Shown piece after piece: positions 1 through 11,255 of a stretch of 64,000 nucleotides of DNA (the stretch's first letter is position 1; each line of letters opens with the position of its first letter). The DNA is from Dryomyza anilis (Eukaryota; Arthropoda; Insecta; Diptera; Dryomyzidae): NCBI GenBank assembly GCA_951804985.1, contig OX638132.1, positions 43,810,791-43,874,790 on the forward strand, read 5' to 3'. Both the position numbers and the translations under genes were made by a program. The notes beneath the pieces are model-generated. The model was not told the origin of the DNA and searched no databases. It worked only from the letters and a program-made list of their open reading frames with translations.

Positions 1-1745
1 TCTTGAGAAATCACGTCTCAAACCACATTTTGTAAACTATTTTTGCCCATTTAATTCCAAGATAAATCATTATTATCAGCGCAGGGGTTCTTGACAATTC
101 ACGGCTCAAACATAAAATGCTCATAACTCCGTTAATACGAGTTGTAGAGGCCTCAAAGTTGCCACATTTTGTAATCTATTTTTGCCCTTTTAATTCCAAT
201 ATAAGTTCTTATAATCGGCGCAAGGGCTCTTGAGAAATCACGTTTTAAACTTAAAATGCTCATAACTCCGTAAATACGAGTTGTACAGGCCTCAAAGTTG
301 CTACATTTTGTAATCTTGTAAAGTTGCCACATTTTGTAATCTATTTTTGCCCTTTAAGAGTTCTTGAGAAACCACGTCTCAAAATTAAAATGCTTATAAC
401 TGCGTAAATTCACGTCGTAGAGGCCTCAAAGTTGGCACATTTTGTAAACTATTTTTGCCCATTTAATTCCTATATAAATCATTATTATCGACGCAGGGGT
501 TCTTGAAAATTCACGGCTCATACTTAAAATTCTCATAACTCCGTTAATACGAGTTGGAGAGGCCTCAAAGTTGTCACATTTTGTAATCTATTTTTGCCCT
601 TTTAATTCCAATCGCAAGGGTTCTTGGGAAATCTCTTTTCAAACTTAAAATACTCATAACTCCGAAAATACACGTCGTAGAAGCCTCAAAGTTGGTACAT
701 TTTGTAATCCATTTGGCTCATTTTGTTGAGAGATCACCTTTCTAACTTAAAATGCTCATAACTCCGTAAATACACGTCGTAGAGGCCTCCACATTTTGTA
801 ATCTAGTCTTGTCCATTTAATTTCAATATAAATTCTTATAATCGGCGCAAGGGTTCTTGAGACATCACGTCTCAAAGTTCAAATGCTCATAACTCCGTAC
901 ATACGCGTCGTAGCGGTCTCAAAGTTGGCACATTTTGTAAACTATTATTGCCCATTTAATTTTAATATAAATGCTTATAATCGACGCAAGGGTTCTTGAG
1001 CACATTTTGTAATCTTTTTGTTCCAATATCATTATAGGCGGGAGGGTTCTGATAAATCACGGCCCAAATTTAAAATGCTCATAACTCCGTATATACGCGT
1101 CGTAGAGGCCTCAAAGATGGCACATGTTGAAAACTATTATTACCCATTTAATTTCAATATAAATTCTTATAATCGACGCAAGGGTTCTTGAGAAATCACG
1201 TTTCAAACTTTAAAATCATTACTCCGTAAATACGAGTTATAGAGGCCTTAAAAATGCCACATTTTGTAATCTATTGTTGCCCTTTAAGGGTTCTTGAGAA
1301 AACACGTCTCAAAATTAAAATTCTTATAACTGCGTAAATACACGTCGTAGAGGCCTCAAAGTTGGCACATTTTGTAAACTATTATTGCCCTTTTAATTTC
1401 AATATAAATTCTTATAATAAGCGCAAGGGTTCTTGAGAAATCACGTCTCAATTCAAATGCTCATTACTGCTTAAATGCGCGTCGTAGAGGCGTAGAGGCC
1501 TCAAAGTTGGCACATTTTTAATATATTTTTGGGGTTTTAGTTCCAATATAAATCATTATAATCGGCGCAAGGGTTCTTGAGAAATCACTTCTCAAATTTA
1601 AAGTGCTCATAACTCCGTAAATACGCGTCGTAGAGGCATGAAAGTTGGCACATTTTGTAAACTATTTTTACCCATTTAATTCCAATATAAATCATTATTA
1701 TCGGCTATAATCTATTTTTGCACTTCAAGGGTTCTGAGAAACCAC
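1..1745. repeat. ~139-bp satellite, block 1
   Basis: Head-to-tail degenerate monomers of about 139 bp. Each monomer shows, in order: TTGAGAAATCACGTCTCAAA, AAAATGCTCATAACTCCGTA, a core reading CGTCGTAGAGGCCTCAAAG, TTGGCACATTTTGTAATCTA, TTTTTGCCCTTTTAATTCC, then ATAATCGGCGCAAGGGTTC. Monomers here are more diverged and more often truncated than those at 24-29 kb, which suggests an older edge of the array. The short reading frames inside are repeat artefacts. No gene is seen. Confidence 0.95.
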
Positions 1746-2449
1746 TGTTAAAGTCCTTTTTTTATCACCTAAAATAAGACATTTAATAAATAACAATACT
1801 TACTTCATTTCCAGTTTACATTTTTTATAACTTTTATTTCCTTTTACTGTTTAACTTATGAACTAACTTCTTAATCTAATCACAACTCACTTAAAAACTA
1901 AATAACTATAGCTTATATACTAATACTTAATCTAAGTTTCAATGCTACTTTTCCAGTGTCTTGTTGCTTCAGCCAAGAAACATAATTTTGGCTAATCACA
2001 GTGTGTCTTGCTGCTTGTGCCCAGAAGCATAATTTTAACCAATCACAAGTTCCGTAAAGAACACAAGTTCGATCCGCAACTCGAATTCTTAACGCTGACC
2101 GTGAAAGCAACTCTTGCATTTAGTCCATCGCAAAGTCATTGAATTGAAGTCATCTTTGTTTACAAACAAATTACACCACGTGCTTATTTTCTTCAAGCTA
2201 GCAACTTGACTCTGCTGCAAATTTGGTTTATAGTTACAATTGTTGACTAAGTAAATTGTAGACGCTTATTTTGGCAAAAAAGCGTGTCATCAAACCAACA
2301 TCATTCACTTTTTGATTTAACAACAAAAAGAATGCATTTAATATTATTTTAAAAGATAGTAATTAATATTTAGCAACAGCAAATACCCAATATGAAAATA
2401 TCAATGAACTGCCACGATATGAGTGACTGTCATAATGCTGACTCTCAAC
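1746..2449. other. Non-satellite insertion, unidentified
   Basis: AT-rich sequence that interrupts the satellite. It contains two imperfect tandem copies of a ~47-bp motif (1954-1998 and 1999-2047), each with a CCAAT-like core (TTGGCTAATCA and TTAACCAATCA). Repeated CCAAT motifs of this kind occur in LTR or promoter regions, but no LTR ends, primer-binding site or terminal inverted repeats were found. I do not recognise the element, and no convincing coding region is present. Confidence 0.5.
1954..2047. repeat. Two tandem ~47-bp repeats with CCAAT-like cores
   Basis: The unit begins CAGTGTCTTGTTGCTTC in the first copy and CAGTGTGTCTTGCTGC in the second. Both continue through a shared AGAAxCATAATTTT block and end at an (A)ATCACA. 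They differ at scattered positions. Confidence 0.75.
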
Positions 2450-3185
2450 ACCATGTCTCAAACTTAAAATGCTCATCATTCCGTAAGTACACGTCGTAAG
2501 TTGGCACATGTTGTAATCTATTTTTGCCCATTTAATTCCTATACAAATCTTTATAATCGGCGCTAGGGCTCTTGAGAAATCACGTCTCAAACTTAAAATG
2601 CTCATAACTCCGTAAATACGAGTTATAGAGGCCTCAAAAATGCCACATTTTGTAATCTATTGTTGCCCTTTAGGGGTTCTTGAGAAAACACGTCTCAAAA
2701 TTAAAATTCTTATAACTGCGTAAATACACGTCGTAGAGGCCTCAAAGTTGTCACATTTTGTAATCTATTTTTGACCTTTTATTTCCAATATAAGTTCTTA
2801 TTATCGGCGCAAGGGTTCTTGAGAAAACATCTTTCAAACTTAAAATGCACATAACTCCGTAAATACGCGTCGTAGAGGCCTCAAAGTTGGCACATTTTGT
2901 AATCTATTTTTGCCCTTTTAATTCTAATATAAATAATTATAAGCGGCGCAAGGGTTCTTGGGAAATCTCTTTTCAAACATAAAATACTCATAACTCCGTA
3001 TGAACGCGTCGTAGAGGCCTCAAAATTGGCACATTTTGTAATCTATTTTTGCCCATTTAATTACAATATAAATTCTTATAATCGGCGCAAAGGTTCTTGA
3101 GAAATCACTTCTCAAACTTAAAATGCTCATAACTCCGTAAATACGCGTCGTAGAGGCCTCAAAGTTGGCACATTTTGTAATCTAA
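2450..3185. repeat. ~139-bp satellite, block 2
   Basis: Five or so further monomers of the same satellite, in the same orientation as block 1. The block ends abruptly at about 3185, where TTTTGTAATCTA runs into a CACGTG-rich sequence. Confidence 0.95.
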
Positions 3186-3300
3186 TGTGATCACGCGTGG
3201 TTGTGATTGAATACTAATTTTGCTCACGTGATTGTGAGTGAGTGTGAGTAGACCAAAAAATGCCGTAAGTGAGTACATTTTTTTCGTGAGTGAGTCGAAT
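3186..3300. repeat. CACGTGA/GAGTGAGTG-rich element end, copy 1
   Basis: This sequence repeats, in the same orientation, the one at 3979-4034. Shared blocks are ATCACGCGTG, GATTGAAT, TTTTxCTCACGTGATTGTGA and GTGAGTGTGA. It probably belongs to a non-autonomous DNA element; see the copy ending at 4127 for the terminal motif. Confidence 0.55.
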
Positions 3301-3964
3301 ATTTCATAAAATAAAAAAATATCATTTAATTTTTTCGATTTTTCTATTTTTGTTGCTGAACTACAGAACAATTAGGGCCATGCCATGAACTCAGAAGGCT
3401 TTGGGAAGGCGGCTAACCACTATTCAGAACTATAATAAATCAAACCCTTGATAACCGACCGTCAAATACCCACCCTTTCTTCAACTCAGAATAAGTTACA
3501 AGGTTCAGTCAACAATTGATCTAACCCCCTACAAACCGGCCGTACTTAGTATGGGCTATTCAATTTTTGTGGGGTCATGTCAATAGTTTTTGCTTCAAAA
3601 ATAGTTGTTCCCAAAGTCAATTCATTCCTGGTAAATTCTACACCGGACTATTTTTTTATTGATAATTCTTTTCCGGAGATAATTTTTACAGGGACAATTC
3701 TCAAAGATTTTAAACGAATTCTTCACCGGAGAATTATTCTTCGAGGCAGTTTTTATATAAACAGTACATCGAAGGACTTTTACATTTCCATCTCCGTTAA
3801 AAATTGAGATCCTTAACATCTTTACATCATTATTGCGTTTGTAATATGTTAGTAAGTTGTATAAGAGGTGCCACGCTCGGTCGACCAATCTCAACAACAT
3901 ATACAAATGAAATATGTATTTTTATGTATTCTGAAAGCAATAGAAAAAAAACCACGTGATTCAG
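3301..3964. other. Unassigned AT-rich stretch
   Basis: It lies between the two CACGTG-rich copies and is probably interior or adjacent to the same element. It holds short frames on both strands (for example 3577-3807 + and 3622-3906 -) that overlap each other and lack any recognisable motif. I do not regard them as genes. Confidence 0.4.
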
Positions 3965-4127
3965 CGTGATTCACGTGAATCACGCGTGATTGAATCTTAA
4001 TTTTACTCACGTGATTGTGAGTGAGTGTGACTAGTGCTAAAAATGTCGTGAGTGAGTGTGCGTGATTAGAAATATTCTTTCGTGACCGTGAGTGTGAGTC
4101 AAAACTCACTCACGTGCCCATCTCTAC
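3965..4127 (-). mobile_element. hAT-like non-autonomous element end (CACGTG-rich)
   Basis: Read on the - strand from 4127 the terminus is GTAGAGATGGGCACGTGAGT. The xAGAGATGGGC start is a common terminus of dipteran hAT transposons and their MITEs. The interior is built of E-box-like CACGTG and GAGTGAGTG repeats that can pair. A second copy of this end lies at 11591-11668 with GTAGTGATGGGCACGTG. No transposase is present. The family assignment rests on the terminus alone. Confidence 0.5.
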
Positions 4128-4565
4128 TTTCAATAATAAGCCCCGTAACGATTGAGATTTGTATCAAGAGTAAAGGGAAAAAATTTCATAATAATTTGTT
4201 AAAAGTATAATAAATCAATAAACACTGACTGCAACAAGAACCAATAATTTTTAACATCATTGAAATAAAGTTAAATAGTTTATTGAGTTCATTTTTATTA
4301 ACAAAAAATCTGAAAGAAAGAACACATAATTTTTGATAATATAATAAGATTTGTTTATTTATCTTTTTTGTAATATTTTTTTATTGGTATATTTATTGAG
4401 AAGATATATTTTTTTTATAATATAATATAAAAAATATTACAGGTTATTTTTGTTATTTGTTCGGGAACTAAGTTTATTTTTTCATCGACCCTTTGGGGGT
4501 GAGTAACCAAATATCTCGCAATACTGTTGGATATTGGCCATGTGGGCGCGAGCCCAGACAGCCAT
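4128..4565. other. AT-rich 3' flank of the minus-strand gene, copy 1
   Basis: Low-complexity T-rich sequence that forms the first part of the triplicated unit; it matches 11669-12629 in the third copy. The part next to 4565 carries the post-stop continuation of the gene at 4566-5236. This continuation is shorter than in the other copy because of a small deletion near 4480-4490. Confidence 0.5.
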
Positions 4566-5236
4566 CTACCAACCATAGGGCTGGTTGAGACACTTAATAG
4601 TGTCATCAAGGCCAGACACTAGGTGGGAAGCCTCCCAGCACTCGGCGAGGAAGGCTTCCTTAAAGTCGGACAGCACTTTAGCAAGCGCACCTCCTGCCGA
4701 GGGTTTTTGGTAGCTCCATGAGGAGGAGCTACAACTCCCGTCCTCGATACAGCTGGCCTGCTCATCATAGTCACTAAAGTAGGGGCTGTGTGCCCTTTCC
4801 TCGTCCATACTGCTCACCAACGAGCAACTGCTGGAGTATCCAAAGTATGGGCTGTGGCCTTGTTGGTCCCCAACTTCATCAGCACCATCCGGTTGGGGTA
4901 GCAAATCTAAACGTGGCTCGTCATAGCCATTGAAGAGGCGTGGGCTCCATTGGTCAAACACATCTGAAAAAAAAGGAGACGAAAATTTTAGTTTTAAATA
5001 TTTATATAGATAGATGTATACCTCGACCTCGCAAGTGAGGTCGATAAGCTTCTCATCTAAGTCGTTGATAATGCGATGGGTGGTGGATGACCCATCAGAA
5101 GAGGGTGCACTATCGGACAAGACCCCTGGGATCTCGTCTATAAGTGAACACTCTTCACCCAAACCTGCAGGAAACCCGAATTCGGCAATTCCTGAAGGAA
5201 TTCGATTGATGCAACGGAATCCAATGAAAATGAGGA
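4566..5236 (-). pseudogene. Damaged copy of the intron-containing gene (copy 1)
   Basis: Paralogue of 12630-13375, on the same strand and in the same position relative to env. The second exon (4963 to 4566) is nearly identical and ends in the same CLNQPYGW-stop. Two lesions separate it from the intact copy. About 40 bp are missing near 5160-5170, which breaks the frame between the N-terminus and MGEE. Sequence around the first-exon splice donor is also deleted. A nearby GT (GTATAC, about 5014-5019) would give a frameshift if spliced to the acceptor at 4963/4964. If the intron is retained instead, the frame stays open from 5162 to 4566, coding 198 residues. Probably a pseudogene; an unspliced product cannot be excluded. 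Confidence 0.65.
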
Positions 5237-5244
5237 CATCTTGA

Positions 5245-6591
5245 AGACACTGAATTTAATTTAACTTTTAACACTAGTTGTAATAAAACTTTAACTGTTG
5301 ACCTTTGAAAAATTTTGGGATCTTATATACTTATAAACTGCAAAATAATCAATTAAAGGAATCTTCATGAATCCAAAAACAATATTGCTAAGTAATCAGT
5401 TTAATTCAAAGTATTGGTTTCTGATCGGGGGCGCTACTCATTACTACAGAGGAGAGGCAACGTAAAAGAAAAATAAATAACGAGTACGTCGTAGCATACA
5501 AAAACAATGTCATGTAAAATTCGAAAATTAATCAATGTAATTTAAAAGTAAGGTTTCCCGATCGGGGGCTACTCATTACAACAGAGGAGAGAAAAAAATA
5601 AAGCAAGGAGGAGTTAATACAGCAACCAACCTCAAGCGGGTGGTGCTAAAAACACTAGGTCACAATGATGGACAATGAGCATGAAAACTGTTCTCAGGTG
5701 TAAAATAAATGTAGAATAAACTAATCCGCGCATAACAAAGTTAGCTATGTATTAATTGAATATTACTAGCATTGAACAAAATCAAATTATTTTTTGCGTT
5801 ACGAATTTACAAGATATAAAATATTACGTTGTCATTAAAATTGCGATAGGTCAGTACCTACCTCAATGGCATTTTAAACAAACAAGTTCATTGCACATAG
5901 AGCGAAATTCTCCCAGCTCATATTAATAAAGAAGGCTTGGATATATTCATATGCCAACCGATTAAATGCACTTCAGCACTTTACAGGAAGAAGCCAGTAA
6001 CGTACTGGAACTGAAACGAAATACGGTAGTGCAGCGACAAAACATTAACACAATTTTCATTCATGAAACTAAACATATTAATGCAGATATGCATTAATAT
6101 AGTAAACTAACAAACGTTTTAAATTCATCATTACACGGTAATGAAAATAAATAAGTACAATTGAGATGTACAAAATTAAATATTTAACAACTTAATATAG
6201 CAAATACAATTATGTAATGCTAAGAAGTCGCGCGCGCTTATTTCCTAACATATAGTGCATGAGTAAATAGCTATGTATTATTAAATATGACTAGCATTTA
6301 ACCATGTACTACTGGGATTGTATATAAAACAATTTGTATTAGAACAATACAGAAACATATCTAAATATATGTTTCCAAACTAAATCATATAGTACATGTT
6401 AACACATATATTAACTACTATAACTATTTAAAGTATAATTATGGCCAAAGCCTTATACCAATATGTATTAAGGGGTAAAATGAGTAATATTTATAAGAAA
6501 ACTATATAAAATGATTAAGGATTCCATTTAAATATGTTAAAAATGGAATTTCTTCTCTTTACAATAGGCAATAAAGAGCGAAACCAATATA
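5245..6591. other. Spacer between minus-strand gene and env, copy 1
   Basis: Non-coding by inspection. It holds a direct repeat (5423-5456 and 5570-5591) with the core GATCGGGGGC and CTACTCATTAC followed by purine-rich ACAGAGGAGAG. It also holds a motif starting AGCTATGTATTA that recurs within and between units (near 5742 and 6270). Around 5940-6150 lies a stop-interrupted counterpart of the short frame that is open at 8933-9121. The whole spacer is shared with the third copy. Confidence 0.55.
5322..5329 (-). promoter_or_regulatory. TATA box upstream of gene copy 1
   Basis: The - strand reads TATATAAG, followed about 28-30 nt later by TCAACAG, an initiator-like motif. The same arrangement precedes the intact copy at 13458-13465, so the promoter was duplicated with the gene. 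Confidence 0.5.
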
Positions 6592-8204
6592 ATGATTAGA
6601 ATTGTCACACTGGTCCTGATGTTGGCAGCCAATGAAGCAGTCAACATCACGCAGACATCAATTAATGATACACGATTATTCTTTGAGAAGACAACTGATG
6701 CTTTGTTCTACAATGATGAATGGACGATAATAGCTAAATTTAAACCTTTAAAGATTTCCTGGAGCTGACAAACAAATACATAATCACGGCAAATAGAATG
6801 TGCGAACAAATGCGCTCCAATGTAATCGGACCCAGCATAAAATGATCGTGTTAAGCAGCAACACGGGAAACCATGGCAATAATAGCCACACTAAAGAAAA
6901 ATGAAAAATAATTAAGCGTACAATAAAGAGTATCCGACAAAAGAGATCACTCAATTTCATTGGCGAAGGACTCAACTGGGCTTTTGGACTGATGGACAAT
7001 AATGAAAGAGAGACTATCTATAAACATCTCAATAATATTAATGATAATGAACATAAAACATACGAAATTATGAAAAGACAAATTACGGTGATTTGATCAA
7101 ATTATAACAAGATAGCAGAACCTTTAGTGAATTCTTTGAAGGAAGTCGAAAATCTGCAAAATGTGTTAAACATAACAATAAGAACACAAAAATATATCAA
7201 TGAAAAAATTATAGTCATTAAGACACCACTGCCTGATGATTTGTTGTTTACATTATATAGAATTTACCCAATACCCACAAAGATTAATGAAGAATGGGAT
7301 GCATTGGTTAAAACAACATATCGGAAGCAGAAGACCAGAGCAAGTACATAGGTCTAACGAATGAAGATCACAGCAAATGCATTGTGGTTAGGCAAAATAT
7401 GGACAAAGAAATTACACTATGCAAACGTCTAAGCACCATGCTAACAACTGGCAACATACTATGCGAAGTCGCGCTGATTCAACACAGAAAAGATATTAAA
7501 GATACCTGTGAACATGTTGCAATCGAAAGGGATCCAGGCCTAGTATTTAAACTATGGACACCAAACACATGGTTGTATAAATTCAATACCATCGCATTTT
7601 TCGAAACAGTTTGTGGGTCGAATATAGCCACATTGACGCTATCCGGCCTGGGTTGGATGTCCATAAATGAAGCTTGCAATCTACACAACAAAGAAATGAT
7701 ACTGCCGTACGAGTTTACACATCAAAGCATTAGGAATATAACATACAAGAAGGAAGAACATACGGTTATGATAGAAAATCTACAAGGCAATTGGTCATCA
7801 TTACAATATTCAAATATATCACAAACACCGTTACCGATCTTGGTGTCAGATCACAGCAAAATAAGATCAGCAATAAGAGATGGTCATCGTGATTTCGACG
7901 AAATATTATTACAATTAACTGATAACCAGGAACGAAAAAATTACTTAATCGCTAAAATGAAACAACGAACACCGCTATGTCTTACGGTATATAAATGCTG
8001 ATATTAATAATAATAATAATAGCAGCATATGTACTATACATACATTATTACTCTACAATTAAAAATAAAACAACAATATAAACAGACGAATATAATACAA
8101 ATAAATCACCAATAGCAACAATAGAGGTGGAAGCAGCCAAGGCACAAAACATTGAACTGGAGTCAAATACATTTCCCAACAATAAATCGGCAATCGAAAA
8201 AATC
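6592..8204 (+). pseudogene. env: Errantivirus-type envelope gene, copy 1 (broken)
   Basis: Remnant of an insect LTR-retroelement envelope related to the gypsy Env / baculovirus F class of fusion glycoproteins. The start at 6592 is followed by a hydrophobic leader (MIRIVTLVLMLAA) typical of a signal peptide. A stop at 6766 and an apparent large loss of the surface subunit follow. At 6935-6946 there is a furin-type RQKR site followed by a hydrophobic, glycine-containing segment, as expected of a fusion peptide, then a heptad-rich stretch with a stop near 7096. The frame 7384-8001 covers the ectodomain C-terminal part with conserved cysteines. A membrane anchor follows at about 7998-8060 in another frame. 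A ~260-bp internal segment present in copy 3 is missing around 7205-7210. The 3' end is cut at 8205 by a non-LTR fragment. Not functional as it stands. Confidence 0.8.
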
Positions 8205-8792
8205 GACTTTGACTCTATATTGCACTCTGGTTCGTTCACAATTAGAATATGCAAGTCAAGTATTGTCTCCTTTCTACAAGGTACATAATGACCGAATCGA
8301 AAGGATTCAGAAAATCTTCGTACGTTTCGCTCTCAAGGGTTGCAATTGGATGGATAACTTACATCTTACGTAGATCTTCTGAAACTACTAAATTTAAAGA
8401 CTCTTGAAGAGCGCAGACAAATTGCCGATATCATTTACATACATCAATAAATAACCGGTAGACTTGATTCTCCCGAGCTTCTTAACTATATTAGTTTTAA
8501 CTAAAATCGTAGAAGTAGCAGACATCGTGATGTTCTTTTTTATGTACCTTACAGTAGAACTAATTATGTTGCTGCTTCACCATTCAATTGAATGTGTAAT
8601 TTAGTTAATAATTGTCCACAGTATAATATAAATCTGTCAAAAAATCAACTCAAATGTAGACTAAGACTATAATGTAACAAATGCATGTGTTGTTCACGAG
8701 CCCAACTAATTTAGTGGGTAAATATTTTCCAGCTTTATGCTGTGAAAGTGCAAGCTAGCTTTATTAGCTAAAACTCGATTATTATTATTATA
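8205..8792 (+). mobile_element. 5'-truncated non-LTR retrotransposon 3' end
   Basis: The conceptual product, across several stops and shifts, shows LYCTLVRSQLEYASQVLSPF, then HNDRIERIQKIFVRFAL, LKTLEERRQIADIIYIHQ and GRLDSPELLNYISF. This series is characteristic of the region after the reverse transcriptase in Jockey/CR1-group elements. It ends in an (ATT)n-like tail at about 8779-8792. Its left edge interrupts env copy 1 and its right edge abuts the second unit copy, so it sits exactly at a duplication junction. The clade is not resolved. Confidence 0.75.
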
Positions 8793-9577
8793 ACGTTGTC
8801 ATTAAAATTGCGATAGGTCAGTACCTACCTCAATGGCATTTTAAACAAACAAGTTCATTGCACATAGAGCGAAATGCACCCAGCTCATATTAATATAGAA
8901 GGCTTGAATATATTCATATGCCAACCGATTAAATGCACTTCAGCACTTTACAGAAAGAAGTCACTAACGTACTGGAACTGAAACGAGATACGGAAGTGCA
9001 GCGACAAAACATTAACACAATTTTCATTCATGAAACTAAATATATTAATGCAGATATGCATAAATATAGTAAACTAACAAATGTTTTAAATTCATCATTA
9101 CACGGTAATGAAAACAAATAAGTACAATTGAGATGTACAAAATTAAATATTTAACAACTTAATATAGCAAATACAATTATGTAATGCTAAGAAGTCGCGC
9201 GCGCTTATTTCCTAATACATGGAAAATTCTTAAATTCTTAGTTCATGAGTAAATAGCTATGTATTATTGAATATGACTAGCATTTAACCATGTACTACTG
9301 GGATTGTATATAAAACAATTTGTATTACAACAATACAGAAACATATCTAAATATATGTTTCCAAACTAAATCATATAGTACATGTTAACACATATATTAA
9401 CTACTATAACTATTTAAAGTATAATTATGGCCAAAGCCTTATACCAATATGTATTAAGGGGTAAAATGAGTAATATTTATAAGAAAACTATATAAAATGA
9501 TTAAGGATTCCATTTAAATATGTTAAAAATGGAATTTCTTCTCTTTACAATAGGCAATAAAGAGCGAAACCAATATA
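8793..9577. other. Start of unit copy 2 and env upstream region
   Basis: Copy 2 begins inside the spacer (compare 5828 and 13968), so it lacks the minus-strand gene. It contains one small frame, 8933-9121 (+, 62 codons, starting MHFSTLQKEVTNVL), which is interrupted by a stop in both other copies. The frame is rich in polar residues, has no recognised motif, and is only weakly supported as coding. Confidence 0.5.
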
Positions 9578-11255
9578 ATGATTAGAATTGTCACACTGGT
9601 CCTGATGTTGGCAGCCAATGAAGCAGTCAACATCACGCAGACATCAATTAATGATACACGATTATTCTTTGAGAAGACAACTGATGCTTTGTTCTACAAT
9701 GATGAATGGACGATAATAGATAAATTTAAACCTTTAAAGATTTCCTGGAGCTGACAAACAAATACATAATCACGGCAAATAGAATGTGCGAACAAATGAG
9801 CTCCAATGTAATCGGACCCAGCATAAAATGATCGTGTTAAGCAGCAACACGGGAAACCATGGCAATAATAGCCACACTAAAGAAAAATGAAAAATAATTA
9901 AGCGTACAATAAAGAGTATCCGACAAAAGAGATCACTCAATTTCATTGGCGAAGGACTCAACTGGGCTTTTGGACTGATGGACAATAATGAAAGAGAGAC
10001 TATCTATAAACATCTCAATAATATTGATGATAATGAACATAAAACATACGAAATTATGAAAAGATAAATTACGGTGATTTCATCAAATTATAACAAGATA
10101 GCAGAACCTTTAGTGAATTCTTTGAAGGAAGCCGAAATTCTGCAAAATGTGTTAAACATAACAATAAGAACACAAAAATATATCAATGAAAAAATTATAG
10201 TCATTAAGACACCACTGCCTGATGATTTGTTGTTTACATTATATAGAATTTACCCAATACCAAAGATTAATGAAGAATGGGATGCATTGGTTAAAACAAC
10301 ATATGACTACGTATCGGAAGCAGAAGACCGGAGCAAGCACATAGGTATAACGAATGAAGATCACAGCGAATGCATTGTGGTTAGGCAAAATATGGACAAA
10401 GAAATTACACTATGCAACCGTCTAAGCACCATGCTAACAACTGGCAACACACTATGCGAAGTCGCGCTGATTCAACACAGAAAAGATATTAAAGATACCT
10501 GTGAACATGTTGCAATCAAAAGGGGTGCAGGCCTAGTAGTTAAACTATGGACACCAAACACATGGTTGTATAAATTCTATACATCCGCATTTTTCGAAGC
10601 AGTTTGTGGGTCGAATATAGCCACATTGACGCTATCCGGCCTGGGTTGGATGTCCATAAATGAAGCTTGCAATCTACACAACAAAGAAATGATACTGCCA
10701 TACGAGTTTACACATCAAAGTATTAGGAATATAACATACAAGAAGGAAGAACATACGGTTATGATAGAAAATCTACAAGGCAATTGGTCATCATTACAAT
10801 ATTCAAATATATCACAAACACCGTTACCGATCTTGGTGTCAGATCACAGCAAAATAAGATCAGCATTAAGAGATGGTCATCGCGATTTCGACGAAATATT
10901 ATTACAATTAACTGATAACCAGGAACGAAAAAATTACTTAATCGCTAAAATGAAATAACGAACACCGCTATGTCTTACGGTATATTAATGCTGATATTAA
11001 TAATAATAATAGGAGCATATGTACTATACATACATTATTACTCTACAATTAAAAATAAATAATAGAGGTGGAATATAGAGAGGTGGATAATAGAGGTGGA
11101 AGCAGCCAAGGCACAAAACATTGAACTGGAGTCAAATACATTTCCCAACAATAAATCGGCAATCGAAAAAAACGGGTCATTGCGGAAATCAACAACGCAG
11201 AAACGAAACACCACAACACCCATAGCAAATAAACGAACGAACTCACATGAAATAT
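9578..11255 (+). pseudogene. env: Errantivirus-type envelope gene, copy 2 (broken)
   Basis: Same architecture as copy 1: signal-like leader at 9578, early stop, shrunken surface part, RQKR cleavage motif at 9921-9932 followed by the hydrophobic segment, one stop just before 10074, then the longest open env frame in the window (10074-10958, 294 codons). The anchor and cytoplasmic tail follow after a stop, near 10989-11040. It shares with copy 1 the loss of the internal segment that copy 3 retains, so the deletion predates the split of copies 1 and 2. A short insertion/duplication (AATAGAGGTGGA repeats, 11061-11099) lies in the tail region. Confidence 0.8.

Noticed and set aside
3577..3906. Overlapping frames on both strands between the CACGTG repeats
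   Set aside because: Mutually overlapping, no motif, and no second copy that would allow a coding test.
6784..6999. Hydrophobic minus-strand frame found in env copies 1 and 2
   Set aside because: Antisense shadow of the env cleavage and surface region; absent as such in copy 3.
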